Positions 8,117 to 17,370 of a stretch of DNA of 56,978 bases are shown piece after piece. The DNA comes from Bacillaceae bacterium S4-13-56. Lineage in GTDB: Bacteria > Bacillota > Bacilli > Bacillales > JAWJLM01. Location of the stretch: the NCBI GenBank assembly GCA_040191315.1, contig JAWJLM010000026.1, forward strand, positions 1 through 56,978, written 5' to 3'. Positions within the stretch are counted from its first letter, which is position 1. Each line of letters starts with the position of its first letter. The notes under the pieces were generated by a model. It did no database searches, was not told the DNA's origin, and worked only from the letters and a program-made list of their open reading frames with translations. The position numbers and the translations under genes are program-made.

Positions 8117-8543
8117 TTATTTCACAATCAGTACCGGGCAATCAGTACGCTTAGCTACTTTATGACTAACACTTCCTAAAACCATCTCTTGAAAAGAGTT
8201 TAACCCGCGACTACCTATCACAACCAATTCAAATTTATTTTCATTAGCATAGTGAAACAATCGATGGCCCAGGCTCGCCCTTTAAAATTTTAACTGTATA
8301 TTCTAATTCCTGCTTTAACAGAACCTCTTCAGTTTCTTGAAGTCTCTTTTTCCTTTTATCCTCAAGGGCATCTGTATCTCCGACAGATAGAACCTCCGAT
8401 TTTGATCGAGATGGATCAATGATGTACAGCACAGTTATCATTCCATTACTAAGCTTAGCGAGTTCAGCCGCTTTTTCAGCAGCTCTTAAGGCATGTGATG
8501 ACCCATCAGAGGCCAATAAAATTTTTTCAACCACTTTCATCAA
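8117..8543 (-). pseudogene. Universal stress protein (UspA family), frameshifted
   Basis: The first 99 codons match UspA (KILLASDGSSHALRAAEKAAELAK at the N-terminus). The frame then stops just after KGEPGPSIVS, near 8250. The missing C-terminal half continues in another frame: HYANENKFELVVIGSRGLNS, with the ATP-binding pattern GSRG-(9 residues)-GS, ending CPVLIVK and a TAA at 8117-8119. One or two bases lost or gained near 8250 explain this; a sequencing error is possible. It is divergent from the SulP gene, a neighbour often seen with UspA proteins. Confidence 0.8.
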
Positions 8544-8757
8544 TCCTTTCTGTATCCCTATATCTTAACAGTAATTCATTACAAGAGAAGCTTTTATTTA
8601 TGACATTTTTATATAAATATAGTGAAAATGTTTGTTTTCTAAGTATTATAAAGAAAATGAAAGCAAAAGGAAGCATGATCAGATTTCATACGCTTTCATC
8701 CCATTATGTATAAATCAGCTTTGATGCTATAATCAAAAACTGTCGCGGACGGTACAC

Positions 8758-8774
8758 GTTTTCCTGAGGAAAAC
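8758..8774. promoter_or_regulatory. Perfect palindrome upstream of the SulP gene
   Basis: GTTTTCCT-G-AGGAAAAC is an 8+1+8 palindrome 30 bases before the TTG start, downstream of a TATAAT at 8728-8733. Its position suits an operator or an RNA hairpin. No regulator can be named. Confidence 0.35.
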
Positions 8775-8804
8775 AATTTTAAAAATATAGAAAGAGGTGC
8801 AGCA

Positions 8805-10271
8805 TTGGATTTTACAACAATAAAAAATGAATGGTTTGGTAACTGGAAAGGTGATATTCTCTCTGGAATTGTTGTAGCTCTTGCTCTTATTCCTGAAGCA
8901 ATAGCCTTTTCCCTTATTGCCGGTTTGGACCCAATGGTAGGTTTATACGCCTCCTTTTGTATAGCTGTCGTGATCTCCATCGTTGGAGGTCGACCTGGAA
9001 TGATTTCAGCTGCAACAGGAGCCATGGCTTTAGTTATGGTGTCCCTAGTTGACGAATATGGACTTCAATATTTGTTAGCAGCAACCATTCTGACAGGAAT
9101 TCTGCAAATCCTATTTGGCATCGGGAAAATTGGGAAACTGATGAAGTTTATTCCCCGATCCGTAATGGTGGGTTTTGTTAATGCATTAGCTATTCTTATT
9201 TTCACATCCCAGCTTACTCACTTTGAAAATGCTAACTGGGTAATGTATGCCATGGTGGGAGGATCTTTAGCAATTATTTATATTTTACCTAGATTCACTA
9301 AAATTGTTCCTGCCCCGCTAGTTGCAATTGTTGCGATGACAGTTTTTGTTATGATTACAGGAACATCTGTTAGTACAGTAGGAGAAATGGGTAAATTAAC
9401 ACAGGCTTTACCAGTCTTCCTATTCCCAGATATCCCATTCACATGGGAAACCTTAATGATTATCTTCCCTTATTCACTTGCCCTTTCCATGGTTGGTCTA
9501 CTGGAATCACTTCTCACAGCACAAATTGTTGATGATATGACAGATACAACAAGCAACAAAAATAAAGAGGCAACGGGACAAGGAATAGCAAACATTGCGG
9601 CAGGATTTTTTGGAGGTATGGCTGGTTGTGCCATGATTGGACAATCTGTTATTAATGTGAAATCAGGTGGTCGTGGCAGGTTATCAGCCATGGTTGCTGG
9701 TGTAACATTAATGGCCATGATTTTATTGTTTAACGACATTCTTGTTCAAATTCCAATGGCGGCATTAGTAGGAGTGATGATCATGGTGTCTATCGGAACC
9801 TTTGACTGGACATCCCTTCGAACACTCCATATCAAGCCTAAATCGGATACACTAGTCATGTTAACCACTGTTACTACTGTTGTTATTACACATGATTTAT
9901 CTAAGGGTGTTCTTGCAGGGGTTGTTCTTAGTGCTGTTTTCTTTGCTGCGAAGATTTCCAATGTACATGTGAAGAAAATAGTAGAGAACGAAAATATTAT
10001 TTATCAAGTGAAAGGGCAACTTTTCTTCGCTTCAGTATCAGAAGTGATACAATCATTTGATTATGATGAAAACATAGAGGAAATTACACTAGATCTTACC
10101 CATTCCCATATTTGGGATGACTCTGGTGTGGACGCTATCGATCGTATTGTATTAAAATTCCGAAGCAGAGGCATTCACGTAAATGTGCGTGGTCTTAATG
10201 ATGAAAGTCTTCACCTTGTGAATCGTATTGGAATATACAACAAACCAAATGCCAAAATTGCAAATCATTAA
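8805..10271 (+). CDS. SulP family anion transporter with STAS domain
   Basis: A 488-residue SLC26/SulP transporter. The membrane domain (about 1-375) shows the family motifs [20 protein letters not shown] and GLYASF near the N-terminus. The C-terminal 100 residues form a STAS domain ([13 protein letters not shown]...[18 protein letters not shown]). Family members carry sulfate, bicarbonate or other anions; the ligand is not evident here. Start is TTG with AAAGAGGTG upstream. A degraded UspA gene lies divergently. Confidence 0.9.
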   Translation: MDFTTIKNEWFGNWKGDILSGIVVALALIPEAIAFSLIAGLDPMVGLYASFCIAVVISIVGGRPGMISAATGAMALVMVSLVDEYGLQYLLAATILTGILQILFGIGKIGKLMKFIPRSVMVGFVNALAILIFTSQLTHFENANWVMYAMVGGSLAIIYILPRFTKIVPAPLVAIVAMTVFVMITGTSVSTVGEMGKLTQALPVFLFPDIPFTWETLMIIFPYSLALSMVGLLESLLTAQIVDDMTDTTSNKNKEATGQGIANIAAGFFGGMAGCAMIGQSVINVKSGGRGRLSAMVAGVTLMAMILLFNDILVQIPMAALVGVMIMVSIGTFDWTSLRTLHIKPKSDTLVMLTTVTTVVITHDLSKGVLAGVVLSAVFFAAKISNVHVKKIVENENIIYQVKGQLFFASVSEVIQSFDYDENIEEITLDLTHSHIWDDSGVDAIDRIVLKFRSRGIHVNVRGLNDESLHLVNRIGIYNKPNAKIANH

Positions 10272-10291
10272 TCATAATATCTATTCAGTTT

Positions 10292-10323
10292 AAAAGCTCG
10301 CCACTTTCGGCGAGCTTTTTTTA
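10292..10323. terminator. Bidirectional terminator between sulP and dat
   Basis: AAAGCTCGCC (10293-10302) pairs with GGCGAGCTTT (10309-10318), with T-runs on both sides. Confidence 0.85.
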
Positions 10324-10330
10324 TAGGCAC

Positions 10331-11209
10331 TTAATTCAATTGAAAAATAGAAGCATTATCTGATATCCCAGCGTCTTCCTCATAGGCTTTTTGTAGAAGT
10401 TGAGTCATTTTACCCGGTTTTCCTTCTTGGATCTTTTTTTGATCAACTTCAATGACTGGCGTTACTTCATTTAAGCTACTTGAGATAAACAATTCATCTG
10501 CTTTCCACATTTCTTCTATGCTAAATGGTTTTTCTACAAAAGGGATTCCTTTTTCTTCACAAATTGATTGGACTTTCATTCTTACACAGCCATGTAAAAT
10601 ATTTTTGGATGCTGGGTGAGTATATACCTGCCCATCGAAGATTGCATAAACATTTGAAGAACTACATTCAGTCACTGTACCGTTGCGATGCAGAATAGCT
10701 TCTCCACATCCATTTTCATGGGCCTCCTGCTTGGCAAGAACATTAGGAAGTAAATTTAAACTTTTAATATAACAGTTTTCCCATCGTACATCGTTAACAG
10801 TAATAGTCTTTATACCTTCCTTTAAGGCTTTAATATTTCGCTCATGGTCCATAACATAGGCATACATATTAGATTTAACACCAACAGGGAAAATGTGATC
10901 TCTCGGAGCTGATCCTCTCGTAATTTGAAGGTAAAGCTTCGCACTTCCAGTCACTTTATTCATTTCCAATAATTCATCTAATTTTCTCCAAAGTTCTTCC
11001 TTTTCAAAAGGAACTTGAAGCTTGATCGCTGCTGCTGAACGGTAAAGGCGGTTGATATGTTCACTCATTAAATAATATTGTCCATTATACACTCTAATGA
11101 CTTCGTAAACTCCGTCGCCGAACTGCAACCCCCGTTCTTCAAAAGGATATGATAATTCGTCATGATTCATAAAACCCTGCTCCGTTAAGATTGTTGATTT
11201 TATTGTCAA
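10331..11209 (-). CDS. dat: D-amino-acid transaminase
   Basis: A 292-residue class-IV PLP-dependent aminotransferase that makes D-glutamate from D-alanine for peptidoglycan. Signatures are FEERGLQFGDGVYEVIRVYNG near residue 24, the PLP lysine in CYIKSLNLLPNVLAKQEA (about 146) and TECSSSNVY. The retained Lys and the DGVYE motif favour D-AAT over the branched-chain enzyme. The start is TTG with AAGGGGAA upstream. It is a single gene convergent with sulP. Confidence 0.88.
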   Translation of the reverse strand: MTIKSTILTEQGFMNHDELSYPFEERGLQFGDGVYEVIRVYNGQYYLMSEHINRLYRSAAAIKLQVPFEKEELWRKLDELLEMNKVTGSAKLYLQITRGSAPRDHIFPVGVKSNMYAYVMDHERNIKALKEGIKTITVNDVRWENCYIKSLNLLPNVLAKQEAHENGCGEAILHRNGTVTECSSSNVYAIFDGQVYTHPASKNILHGCVRMKVQSICEEKGIPFVEKPFSIEEMWKADELFISSSLNEVTPVIEVDQKKIQEGKPGKMTQLLQKAYEEDAGISDNASIFQLN

Positions 11210-11339
11210 TCTAATTCCCCTTCCTTACCCACTGTACTTGTTTGTAGTGTATCAAAAAAGAAAGAACCTTCCCATCCTCATTTTATGGTACTGCAAAAAA
11301 AAGATGCGAGAGCGTAAACAGATTTGACTTATCCCCTTA

Positions 11340-11653
11340 TTTGCTGTAGTATAAAAGATTGTTAGGAAAAGTCGAGTTGCCAATATCCTAATTTTACTCT
11401 AGGAATATCGATTATGAACGAACAAATAAAGCCTTTGAAGTCGTTTTCAAAGGAATTTGTAAATACTGGCGTCTATAGTACTACTTTTAAACTCTTATCT
11501 GTACTGGCGCGACCTAGGAGTCGCAAGGACGAAAGAGAGGTAGGGCTTTTGTTATTTAGGAATTATTTGTGGTTTAGATTTGAACCGCGGCACGTCATAA
11601 CAAAATGAATAACTTAGAGTATCAAGTGAGCGAGCCATTGTGCTCGCTTTTTT
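11340..11653 (+). ncRNA. Candidate structured non-coding RNA, family unknown
   Basis: The 500-base gap between dat and sspL holds a series of hairpins ending in a terminator. These are ATATCCTA/TAGGaATAT (about 11380-11407), CTTTGAA/TTCAAAG (about 11433-11454), GCGAC/GTCGC (about 11508-11524) and TTTTGTTAT (11547-11555)/ATAACAAAA (11597-11605). A -35-like TTGACT lies at about 11327. A 64-codon frame at 11414-11608 has a poor ribosome-binding site and no recognisable domain. I matched no known riboswitch, 6S, tmRNA, SRP RNA or RNase P RNA motif. Confidence 0.4.
11629..11653 (+). terminator. Terminator of the candidate RNA
   Basis: AGCGAGC (11629-11635) pairs with GCTCGCT (11642-11648) and is followed by a run of T to 11653. 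It shows that something on the plus strand upstream is transcribed. Confidence 0.8.
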
Positions 11654-11738
11654 AGTTCAGTAATTGCATTTTCGTATGTTTCAAAAATTCGGATAAGATG
11701 AAAGAATCGAGAAACACTACTAATGGAGGTGCTATTTC

Positions 11739-11879
11739 ATGGCTAAACAAGAAAAACATCGTAACCGAGGACAAGGGGCTTCTTCTGTTAATCCTCAAGG
11801 TCTTTCAGAAGATGTAACGGATCAACGTCCGAAATCTGTACTTGAAGACCGAGCAAAAAAAAGAAACACAAAAATATAA
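11739..11879 (+). CDS. sspL: Small acid-soluble spore protein SspL
   Basis: A 46-residue protein. Its second half (GLSEDVTDQRPKSVLEDRAK, then KRNTK) matches the SspL pattern of VNPQG, Asp/Glu-rich centre and KTELEERAKK-like end. SspL is a minor acid-soluble spore protein made in the forespore. GGAGGTG (11724-11730) is 8 bases before the ATG. The gene is too short for many gene finders. I could not identify a clear sigma-G promoter. Confidence 0.85.
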   Translation: MAKQEKHRNRGQGASSVNPQGLSEDVTDQRPKSVLEDRAKKRNTKI

Positions 11880-11974
11880 AAGAGGGCTTCTCGTAGAATG
11901 GTACCTGTAGGTAGGACACTTGTAAAAAAAGAGTGTTCAAACTGCAGGTATTTTTTATATACCTAAATTAGATC

Positions 11975-12505
11975 TTTGAGGAGAACGAATTTGATGCGGA
12001 TGTCATTGGCATCAAACGAATTGAACAGTCAGCCCATAGGTAGAAAAAGGCCTATGAAAAGAATGGCTTGATTGGGCTTACAGATACGAGGAAAACAACA
12101 TCCGGCAGACCCTTAAAACGGGGGCTTACACCATCCGAAGTAATTAAGAGGATCGAGCTGTTGGAGGGACAGGTGGAGCTGTTAAAAAAGATAGAAACGA
12201 CCGAAAGGAGGCTGCTAAAAGCAAGCTAAAATCTAAATCCAGAGAAGGCATATCAATTGATCCAGAAGACGCTTGAGCAAAACGGATTTAAGGGGATGAC
12301 TAGGTACTTTTGTAAGCTTCTGGATGTTTCTAGGTCTGGGTATTATAGTTACTTGAAGGCTACCTCTGTCCGTGAAGCTAGGGAGAAGTTAGACCTCGAA
12401 GCCAAGGAACTCATTCTAAAGGCTTTTGATCGGAGGGGTATAAGAAAGGTGCACGCTCCATCAAAATGATATTGGAGAATGAGTTTGATATTAACTTATC
12501 TGATC
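11975..12505 (+). pseudogene. Decayed IS3-family (IS150-like) transposase remnant
   Basis: OrfA-like residues (NEFDADVIGIKRIEQSA, a stop, then KKAYEKNGLIGLTDTRKTTS and GRPLKRGLTPSEVIKRIELL) are followed by a stop and OrfB-like residues (NPEKAYQLIQKTLEQNGF, GYYSYLKATS). Near 12437 an extra base shifts the frame to YKKGARSIKMILENEFDINL, where homology ends. The DDE catalytic core is absent, so the element is dead. The left 80 bases (from about 11890) may include its end. Clear inverted terminal repeats were not found. Confidence 0.8.
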
Positions 12506-12617
12506 GTGTGGCTCTTCCCTTTTCTTTTATCATGCTCTTTCCCCTCTTTTTTCATTCCTTCTTAAATTTAGATAGTTTTTTGAAACACTTGTTAAAAGCG
12601 GACATAATCGTTTTAAA

Positions 12618-12728
12618 TTACTCTTTTCTCTTTCGCATAAAAAAAACAATTACTAAAATAATTCCGGTTAGTACAGCTCCAAAAAATAAATATGCAAATA
12701 GTATTGGTAAAAGCTCTATTACTGACAT
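12618..12728 (-). CDS. Small single-span membrane protein, 36 residues
   Basis: The frame starts MSVIELLPILFAYLFF, has one hydrophobic helix (about residues 5-30) and ends in a positively charged tail (MRKRKE). This is a typical inside-positive microprotein topology. GAGGTG stands 5 bases before the ATG. TTGTTT and TATAAA boxes about 18 bases apart lie upstream. It sits between the IS3 remnant and a divergent secreted-protein gene; function is unknown. Confidence 0.55.
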   Translation of the reverse strand: MSVIELLPILFAYLFFGAVLTGIILVIVFFMRKRKE

Positions 12729-12936
12729 TTTTTCACCTCTTAATCTTTTTATATTTGTTATACGCTCACCAAAACAATAATTTCCATAAATACTTTTTGT
12801 GGGAAAATTATTATTTATTTTGGAAAGAATTCTAAAATTTATATCGAATTATTTCCCTATATACTGTTTGTTAAAATTTGGTTATGGGGGATTGTTGGTT
12901 ATAACAGTATATAAAAAAATTAGGAGCTGAATGTAC

Positions 12937-13620
12937 ATGAGAAAACTTCTATACCTGTTGTTAGTAGTTGTTTTTATTTTATCAGGGCCTTCAATTCCGA
13001 GCGCAAAACAAGTGTCTGATCAAAATGCAGCTGATTGGGTAAGTGCGAATAAGGTTGAGCTAATAAAATCTTTTACAGAGTTAGGTATTAGTCCAAAGAC
13101 TCAAGAAAAATTACTAGATAAATTGAGCAAGGGCCAAATGATTGATTCGACGAAACCTAACTCTATTAAAGAAGCTACAGAAAAACTGAAAAAACTTGGT
13201 CTTAATGAGACGGAAACTATTATCTATCCTGATGGATCTGTAGCGAAAATTGGCAATGAAGAAATTCAAAATGATGAAATGCTCTATGCTTTAAGTACAT
13301 CCATTGAACACACAATAAATTCATATTGGATTTCAGGAGTAGTAAATATTGAATTTACTACTGATTTTGTTACGAGAATTGGTGATTATGATTATATCGT
13401 TAGATCTTATAATGAAGCTGCTTCTGTTATCGGTGGAACGATTACTTCCGAAACTTTAACGATAGGTAGAAAATATGAAACTCAGGATTATAGAGCTTAT
13501 TCTGAGTATAGAATTATCTATTCTTTGTTAGGAGGATGGGCTGGTGGTACTTTTGATCTGTTTTTTCATGTAGGCAGTAATACTTATGAGACTAAATTGG
13601 ATTTAGATGATAAAAAATAA
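12937..13620 (+). CDS. Secreted protein of unknown function
   Basis: About 227 residues with a signal peptide (MRKLLYLLLVVVFILSG, cleavage near SAKQ). The first 80 mature residues are charged and helical (WVSANKVELIKSFTELGISP). The C-terminal half is strand-like and aromatic (GDYDYIVRSYNEAASVIGGT, LLGGWAGGTFDLFFHVG). I do not recognise the family. Of two in-frame ATGs (12931, 12937), the second is better spaced from AGGAG (12922-12926). It lies next to IS debris and broken genes, so recent acquisition is possible. Confidence 0.75.
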   Translation: MRKLLYLLLVVVFILSGPSIPSAKQVSDQNAADWVSANKVELIKSFTELGISPKTQEKLLDKLSKGQMIDSTKPNSIKEATEKLKKLGLNETETIIYPDGSVAKIGNEEIQNDEMLYALSTSIEHTINSYWISGVVNIEFTTDFVTRIGDYDYIVRSYNEAASVIGGTITSETLTIGRKYETQDYRAYSEYRIIYSLLGGWAGGTFDLFFHVGSNTYETKLDLDDKK

Positions 13621-13750
13621 GGAAATGTTCTTTCATAAAGGTTAGTCTATTCAAACTATCGATCTACCTATAGTACATTGCAATCCCCTACTCAAGTTTT
13701 AAATGCAGAGACAAAGACCCTTTCAGTAATCCAGTCTTAAATACATGGAG

Positions 13751-13800
13751 AAAACCGTTTTTCAGAATGTGATTTCTGTGAAGAAACGGTTTTTTGTTTT
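13751..13800 (+). terminator. Terminator after the secreted-protein gene
   Basis: AAAACCGTTT (13751-13760) pairs with AAACGGTTTT around 13784-13793, with an inner CAGAA/TTCTG extension, followed by TTTTTG. It is about 130 bases after the stop codon. Confidence 0.85.
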
Positions 13801-13950
13801 GCTCTTCAGCTGATCCCAGGAAGAAACTTTGAACCCTGTCCCTCCTTCACTATACTTCCTCGTTTTAGCATGCATGCAAGGGAGTAAAAATTTTTCCTTT
13901 TTGCAGAGGAGATGTTCTCTATCTCCTTTATTCTGAAATTTCTTTCCGTT

Positions 13951-13976
13951 GGCGTGATGGTTTAGCTTATCACGCC
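13951..13976. other. Perfect 8-bp hairpin at the edge of a gene fragment
   Basis: GGCGTGAT (13951-13958) and ATCACGCC (13969-13976) flank a 10-base loop containing TAG. No T-run follows. It lies exactly where the reading frame of the downstream fragment opens. Confidence 0.4.
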
Positions 13977-14202
13977 TACTCCAATCGTTTCAGCCCATAC
14001 GATTATTGAATCTTTAGCTGATGATTTATACCAAGATATGTGCTCCTCTTTAGAGGAAGGTGAAGAAGCACTAGACTTTCAAACTTGGTCTACTCCACAA
14101 CGTCACTTAGATATCATTTGTATGTATGAATATGAAGTACTAGAAGCATCCCCTGAGAACAAGAAAGCTTATGAAGAGTATCATGGTAGGGCCTTTGATT
14201 AA
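13966..14202 (+). pseudogene. Fragment of an unidentified gene
   Basis: An open frame from 13966 to a TAA at 14200-14202 has protein-like composition (SLADDLYQDMCSSLEEGEEA, then LDIICMYEYEVLEASPENKK). It lacks a good start: the only ATG is at 14038, without a ribosome-binding site. It is most likely the 3' part of a gene whose 5' end was lost. The stretch 13620-13740 also holds a transposase-like tail (STLQSPTQVLN), too short to assign. Confidence 0.4.
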
Positions 14203-14431
14203 TAAAGAGAAGGGGCTTCCTCTTCTTCTTTTATGTTATTCCAACCACCCAGCTCCTATTGTCCCATATCCTGTTATGAACACCAACCACAGGAACCAAC
14301 GCCTCAATAGGAAATGAAACATTTGGTTATCTCTGTTCTAGTTTCCATTTCATGGCCTGCTCTTTATCACCTGCATGAATAATACAAATCTCATCAATTT
14401 TCTTTTCTTAAAAGGCTTCTTCAAAATAATG

Positions 14432-14486
14432 ATAAAGTGAAACTTCAATCATTGACCGTCCCCCACTGATTAAAGTTTCACTTTAT
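14432..14486 (+). repeat. Dispersed GAAACTTC...CCCACTGATT hairpin, copy 1
   Basis: ATAAAGTGAAACTT (14432-14445) is a perfect 14-bp inverted repeat with AAGTTTCACTTTAT (14473-14486), with an inner AATCA/TGATT stem and a C-rich loop (GTCCCCC). The left arm and loop match elements at 26325-26412 and 41887-41990. The 230 bases before it (14203-14431) show no gene. Confidence 0.6.
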
Positions 14487-14543
14487 CTCGTCCTCACAGA
14501 ATACATGGTAAACACTGCAATTACAATGATGAAAAAATGCAGT

Positions 14544-14572
14544 AGAAAAGCCGGGGAAGTCCCAGCTTTTCT
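14544..14572 (-). terminator. Terminator of spoVR
   Basis: AGAAAAGC (14544-14551) pairs with GCTTTTCT (14565-14572), with an inner GGG/CCC extension. It lies just past the spoVR stop. Confidence 0.7.
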
Positions 14573-14576
14573 TAAT

Positions 14577-15989
14577 CTACATAAATTTCTTCGAGACTCT
14601 TTTTCCATCATAACTATAAAGAATTTCTTTATTTTCAATGACTGTTTCCAGATGAATAGGACGTCCCCACAGCTGATATATATATGGCATCGTCCTCTCC
14701 AGATAATTAACGTCTAACTCTACATCTTCAAAGTGATGCTTTATATATAATTCCCCATTTTTCAAATAGTCACCGTCCTGAACCGTTAAATAAGGAAAAC
14801 CTCCATTAACCCTCATGGTGACTAATTGATCTCGAACCCCTTGCCAATCTTTATCAGTTATTCTGTAATCTTTTCCTTTCTTTTGAAAAAGATACATGTC
14901 TTCTCTTTGAACAAGTTCTTTTGTCAGATAATTTCTGATAAAGGAAATGTCCGATTCAATTTCCCTAACTTCAAATATTTTTTCTCTTCCTGAACCAGGC
15001 TCTACTCCTCTCATTTTCATCTCTTCTGTTGGATAATTATACCTATCTTCAATGTCCTCAAATATTTTTAATCCTAAATAGTATGGGTTTATGGATGTCC
15101 TTGATGGCTGTACAACACCCGCATTTAATTTTGCAAATTCTATCACTTCATCACTAGTCAAATCCATCTCACGAATAATTCTAGCGTGCCAATAAGAAGC
15201 CCAGCCTTCGTTCATAATTTTGGTTTCCAGCTGAGGCCAAAAATAGAGCATTTCTGCTCTCATCATAGTGAGAATATCTCTCTGCCATTCCTCAAGCTCT
15301 CTACTATATTGTTCCAAAAAAAGTAAAATATCTTTTTCTGGCTTGGGAGGAAATTTCTTTTTCTTGATCGACTTCGGCTCTTTATCAGAAGAAGTTTGAT
15401 CTAAGTCCCATAAATCGTCATATGGAGTATATATTTTCTGTTCGCTTCCTGAAGATTCCTCCTCTAAGTCATAATTAAGTTGAGGGCGAACAATCGAAGG
15501 ATCAATATGCTCTTGAATAGCCAAAATAGCATCTAAAAAATCTTCTACCGTCTTTTGACCATATTTTTTTTCATAAATTTTTATGCGCTCCGCTGTAGCT
15601 GCCATGCTTTCGACCATTTCCCGATTTGTATTTTTAAATCGAACATTGTTTTTAAAAAAATCACAGTGAGCAAGCACATGAGCCACAATTAACTTATTCT
15701 GAATAAGTGAGTTTGAATTTAATAAAAACGCGTAACAAGGATTAGAATTAATGACAAGTTCATAAATTTTACTTAGACCTAAATCATATTGAAGCTTCAT
15801 TTTATGAAATTGCTTTCCAAAACTCCAATGAGAAAATCGTGTAGGCATCCCGTAAGCTCCAAACGTATAAATAATTTCTGGTGGACATACTTCATATCGC
15901 ATAGGATAAGTATCCAAACCAAATCCTCCTGCAATCTCTGTTATCTCATCAATCGCTTTCTCTAAGGCTTGGTGATCCTGAGTAGCCAT
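14577..15989 (-). CDS. spoVR: SpoVR family stage V sporulation protein
   Basis: A 470-residue protein matching SpoVR in length and in conserved segments such as [20 protein letters not shown] (about 27-47), [16 protein letters not shown] (about 103), [17 protein letters not shown] (about 255) and the C-terminal [10 protein letters not shown]. In B. subtilis SpoVR is needed for normal spore cortex; its biochemistry is unknown. It is monocistronic with GGGGAG upstream. Nearby yhcN-, yhdB- and yhcX-like genes also cluster in this region of the B. subtilis map. Confidence 0.93.
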   Translation of the reverse strand: MATQDHQALEKAIDEITEIAGGFGLDTYPMRYEVCPPEIIYTFGAYGMPTRFSHWSFGKQFHKMKLQYDLGLSKIYELVINSNPCYAFLLNSNSLIQNKLIVAHVLAHCDFFKNNVRFKNTNREMVESMAATAERIKIYEKKYGQKTVEDFLDAILAIQEHIDPSIVRPQLNYDLEEESSGSEQKIYTPYDDLWDLDQTSSDKEPKSIKKKKFPPKPEKDILLFLEQYSRELEEWQRDILTMMRAEMLYFWPQLETKIMNEGWASYWHARIIREMDLTSDEVIEFAKLNAGVVQPSRTSINPYYLGLKIFEDIEDRYNYPTEEMKMRGVEPGSGREKIFEVREIESDISFIRNYLTKELVQREDMYLFQKKGKDYRITDKDWQGVRDQLVTMRVNGGFPYLTVQDGDYLKNGELYIKHHFEDVELDVNYLERTMPYIYQLWGRPIHLETVIENKEILYSYDGKRVSKKFM

Positions 15990-16097
15990 CTGTCCATCTC
16001 CCCTTTTTGACTATTACTCATATGTATGAAAAAAAAGGGTAAAAAATGCGGGTGCTGTTACGAAGAAAGAGAGACAGAAAAAAACTACATAAGATTA

Positions 16098-16175
16098 TTA
16101 ACCAAACTTCCTTCATCGATGTTGACTTATCAAGTGGGATAAGGGAACCGACTCTAGTCAATAGGTTTCCTCTGT
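16098..16175 (+). repeat. Partial copy of the mosaic intergenic repeat
   Basis: TTCCTTCATCGATGTTGACT, a short spacer and GGGAACCGACTCTAGTCAATAGG match the 3' half of the element at 1315-1670. The GCGCAAGCGC 5' end and the GGAGCTAGAC 3' end are missing. Confidence 0.6.
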
Positions 16176-16223
16176 ATTACTGGGAGCAAAACCAAGAGTT
16201 GATGACTCCGTGAAGTTTTGATT

Positions 16224-16260
16224 AAAAAGAAGATGATTCCTCTAATGTGAGGAATCATCT
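16224..16260 (-). terminator. Terminator of the YhcN/YlaJ gene
   Basis: AGATGATTCCTC (16231-16242) pairs with GAGGAATCATCT (16249-16260), followed on the minus strand by TCTTTTTA. Confidence 0.85.
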
Positions 16261-16270
16261 AATCTTGTAC

Positions 16271-16891
16271 TTATTCTACATCTGGGAATACGCGATCGAT
16301 CATTTGAGTAAATTCACGGAAGAACCCTTCTACTGGTTCCCCCTGACGAACATCATTCGTGTAATCGTCCGTCATATTTACAAAATCAGGGTTAGCTGAG
16401 ATATAAATATTATCAATATCAGCATCTACGTCCTTAACAGCTCTTTCAATTTCCTGTTTTACATTGTCCCCTAATTCATTATTCGTCCCTTCATCCAACA
16501 CCACGGCGACATATGCATTATCGTCAGTGGTCAGCACATAAGCCCGATCTACACCACTCACTTCACGCGATACATTTTCTGCAACCTCGTCGGCAATATC
16601 AAAACGATTTTCATTATTGTTACGAGTAACATTATCTCCTATATCACGTTGATTATTATTCAGGTCGTTACCTGTGTTTAAGCGTGTCGTATTCCCATTA
16701 TCGTAATTCCGATTTCTTGGGTAATCTCCTACGTTCATTCGATTATCCCCAGTATTATACCTAACATCTTCCGTTTGGTAACGGTTATCGTCAGCTCGAT
16801 CAATCATGGATTCATCGTTATTACCAGCACACCCACTAGCTAATAACAAAGCTGATATAGTAACTGTTCCTAATGTTCTTTTCTTTATCAA
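16271..16891 (-). CDS. YhcN/YlaJ family sporulation lipoprotein
   Basis: About 206 residues. The lipoprotein signal ends in LLLASGC; a long Asn/Asp/Arg-rich low-complexity region follows (about 20-90). The C-terminal domain (VAENVSREVSGVDRAYVLTT, VAVVLDEGTNN, VKQEIERAVKDVDADIDNIY) is the YhcN/YlaJ domain found in forespore-membrane lipoproteins. The TTG at 16891 is chosen because GGAGGTG is 6 bases upstream; the frame extends a few codons further but only through that ribosome-binding site. A role in germination or spore assembly is likely by family. Confidence 0.88.
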   Translation of the reverse strand: MIKKRTLGTVTISALLLASGCAGNNDESMIDRADDNRYQTEDVRYNTGDNRMNVGDYPRNRNYDNGNTTRLNTGNDLNNNQRDIGDNVTRNNNENRFDIADEVAENVSREVSGVDRAYVLTTDDNAYVAVVLDEGTNNELGDNVKQEIERAVKDVDADIDNIYISANPDFVNMTDDYTNDVRQGEPVEGFFREFTQMIDRVFPDVE

Positions 16892-16969
16892 GACTGACAC
16901 CTCCAATTAAAATATGCCGACATCTTTAGTATGAAACTAAAGATAAAACGATATTCTTTCTTTAAACGG

Positions 16970-16994
16970 AAAAAGACGCCACATATTGGCGTCT
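16970..16994 (-). terminator. Terminator of the 62-residue gene
   Basis: AGACGCCA (16974-16981) pairs with TGGCGTCT (16987-16994); on the minus strand TTTTT follows. Confidence 0.8.
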
Positions 16995-17007
16995 CTTCTA
17001 GGAAAAT

Positions 17008-17196
17008 CTAATGATTATAAGGATGTTTTAATTGGGACTTACTTCCAATTTTTGAACGATAGTCCTTTCCTTTGTTTTGATCCCCAGTTGCTATTTCTTT
17101 GGAAAATTCCTCTTGTTCCACACCACCTGGTAATTTCCCAGTTCTTTTAGGTGAATTCTGATTCTTACTTCCTTTACTTCCACGGTGACTAGTCAT
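17008..17196 (-). CDS. Small hydrophilic protein, 62 residues
   Basis: Begins MTSHRGSKGSKNQNSPKRTG and stays polar throughout, rich in Lys, Ser, Gly and Asn, with no hydrophobic segment. The composition resembles small spore-associated proteins, and the neighbours are sporulation genes, but I do not recognise a family. AAAGGAG lies 9 bases before this ATG. The gene has its own terminator. Confidence 0.65.
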   Translation of the reverse strand: MTSHRGSKGSKNQNSPKRTGKLPGGVEQEEFSKEIATGDQNKGKDYRSKIGSKSQLKHPYNH

Positions 17197-17370
17197 GGAT
17201 CCCAACTCCTTTCTCTCTTATTTTTACCGTGTGAGTAAAGAAATATAAATGTATGATTTTTCTTTTATCTCGCTTATTTTATATTTTCCAACTCCTCCAA
17301 AAACGTCCCAGTAATAAAACAAAAATTGAAACCATACTAAAAGTAACCCTTGAAAAAGGAGGGCATTTTA

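Noticed and set aside
11414-11608. 64-codon protein between dat and sspL
   Set aside because: Weak ribosome-binding site, no domain, and it overlaps several stems of a structured region that ends in a terminator.
12466-12780. 104-codon plus-strand protein
   Set aside because: It begins inside the IS3 remnant, lacks a ribosome-binding site and covers the antisense strand of a better-supported 36-residue membrane protein.
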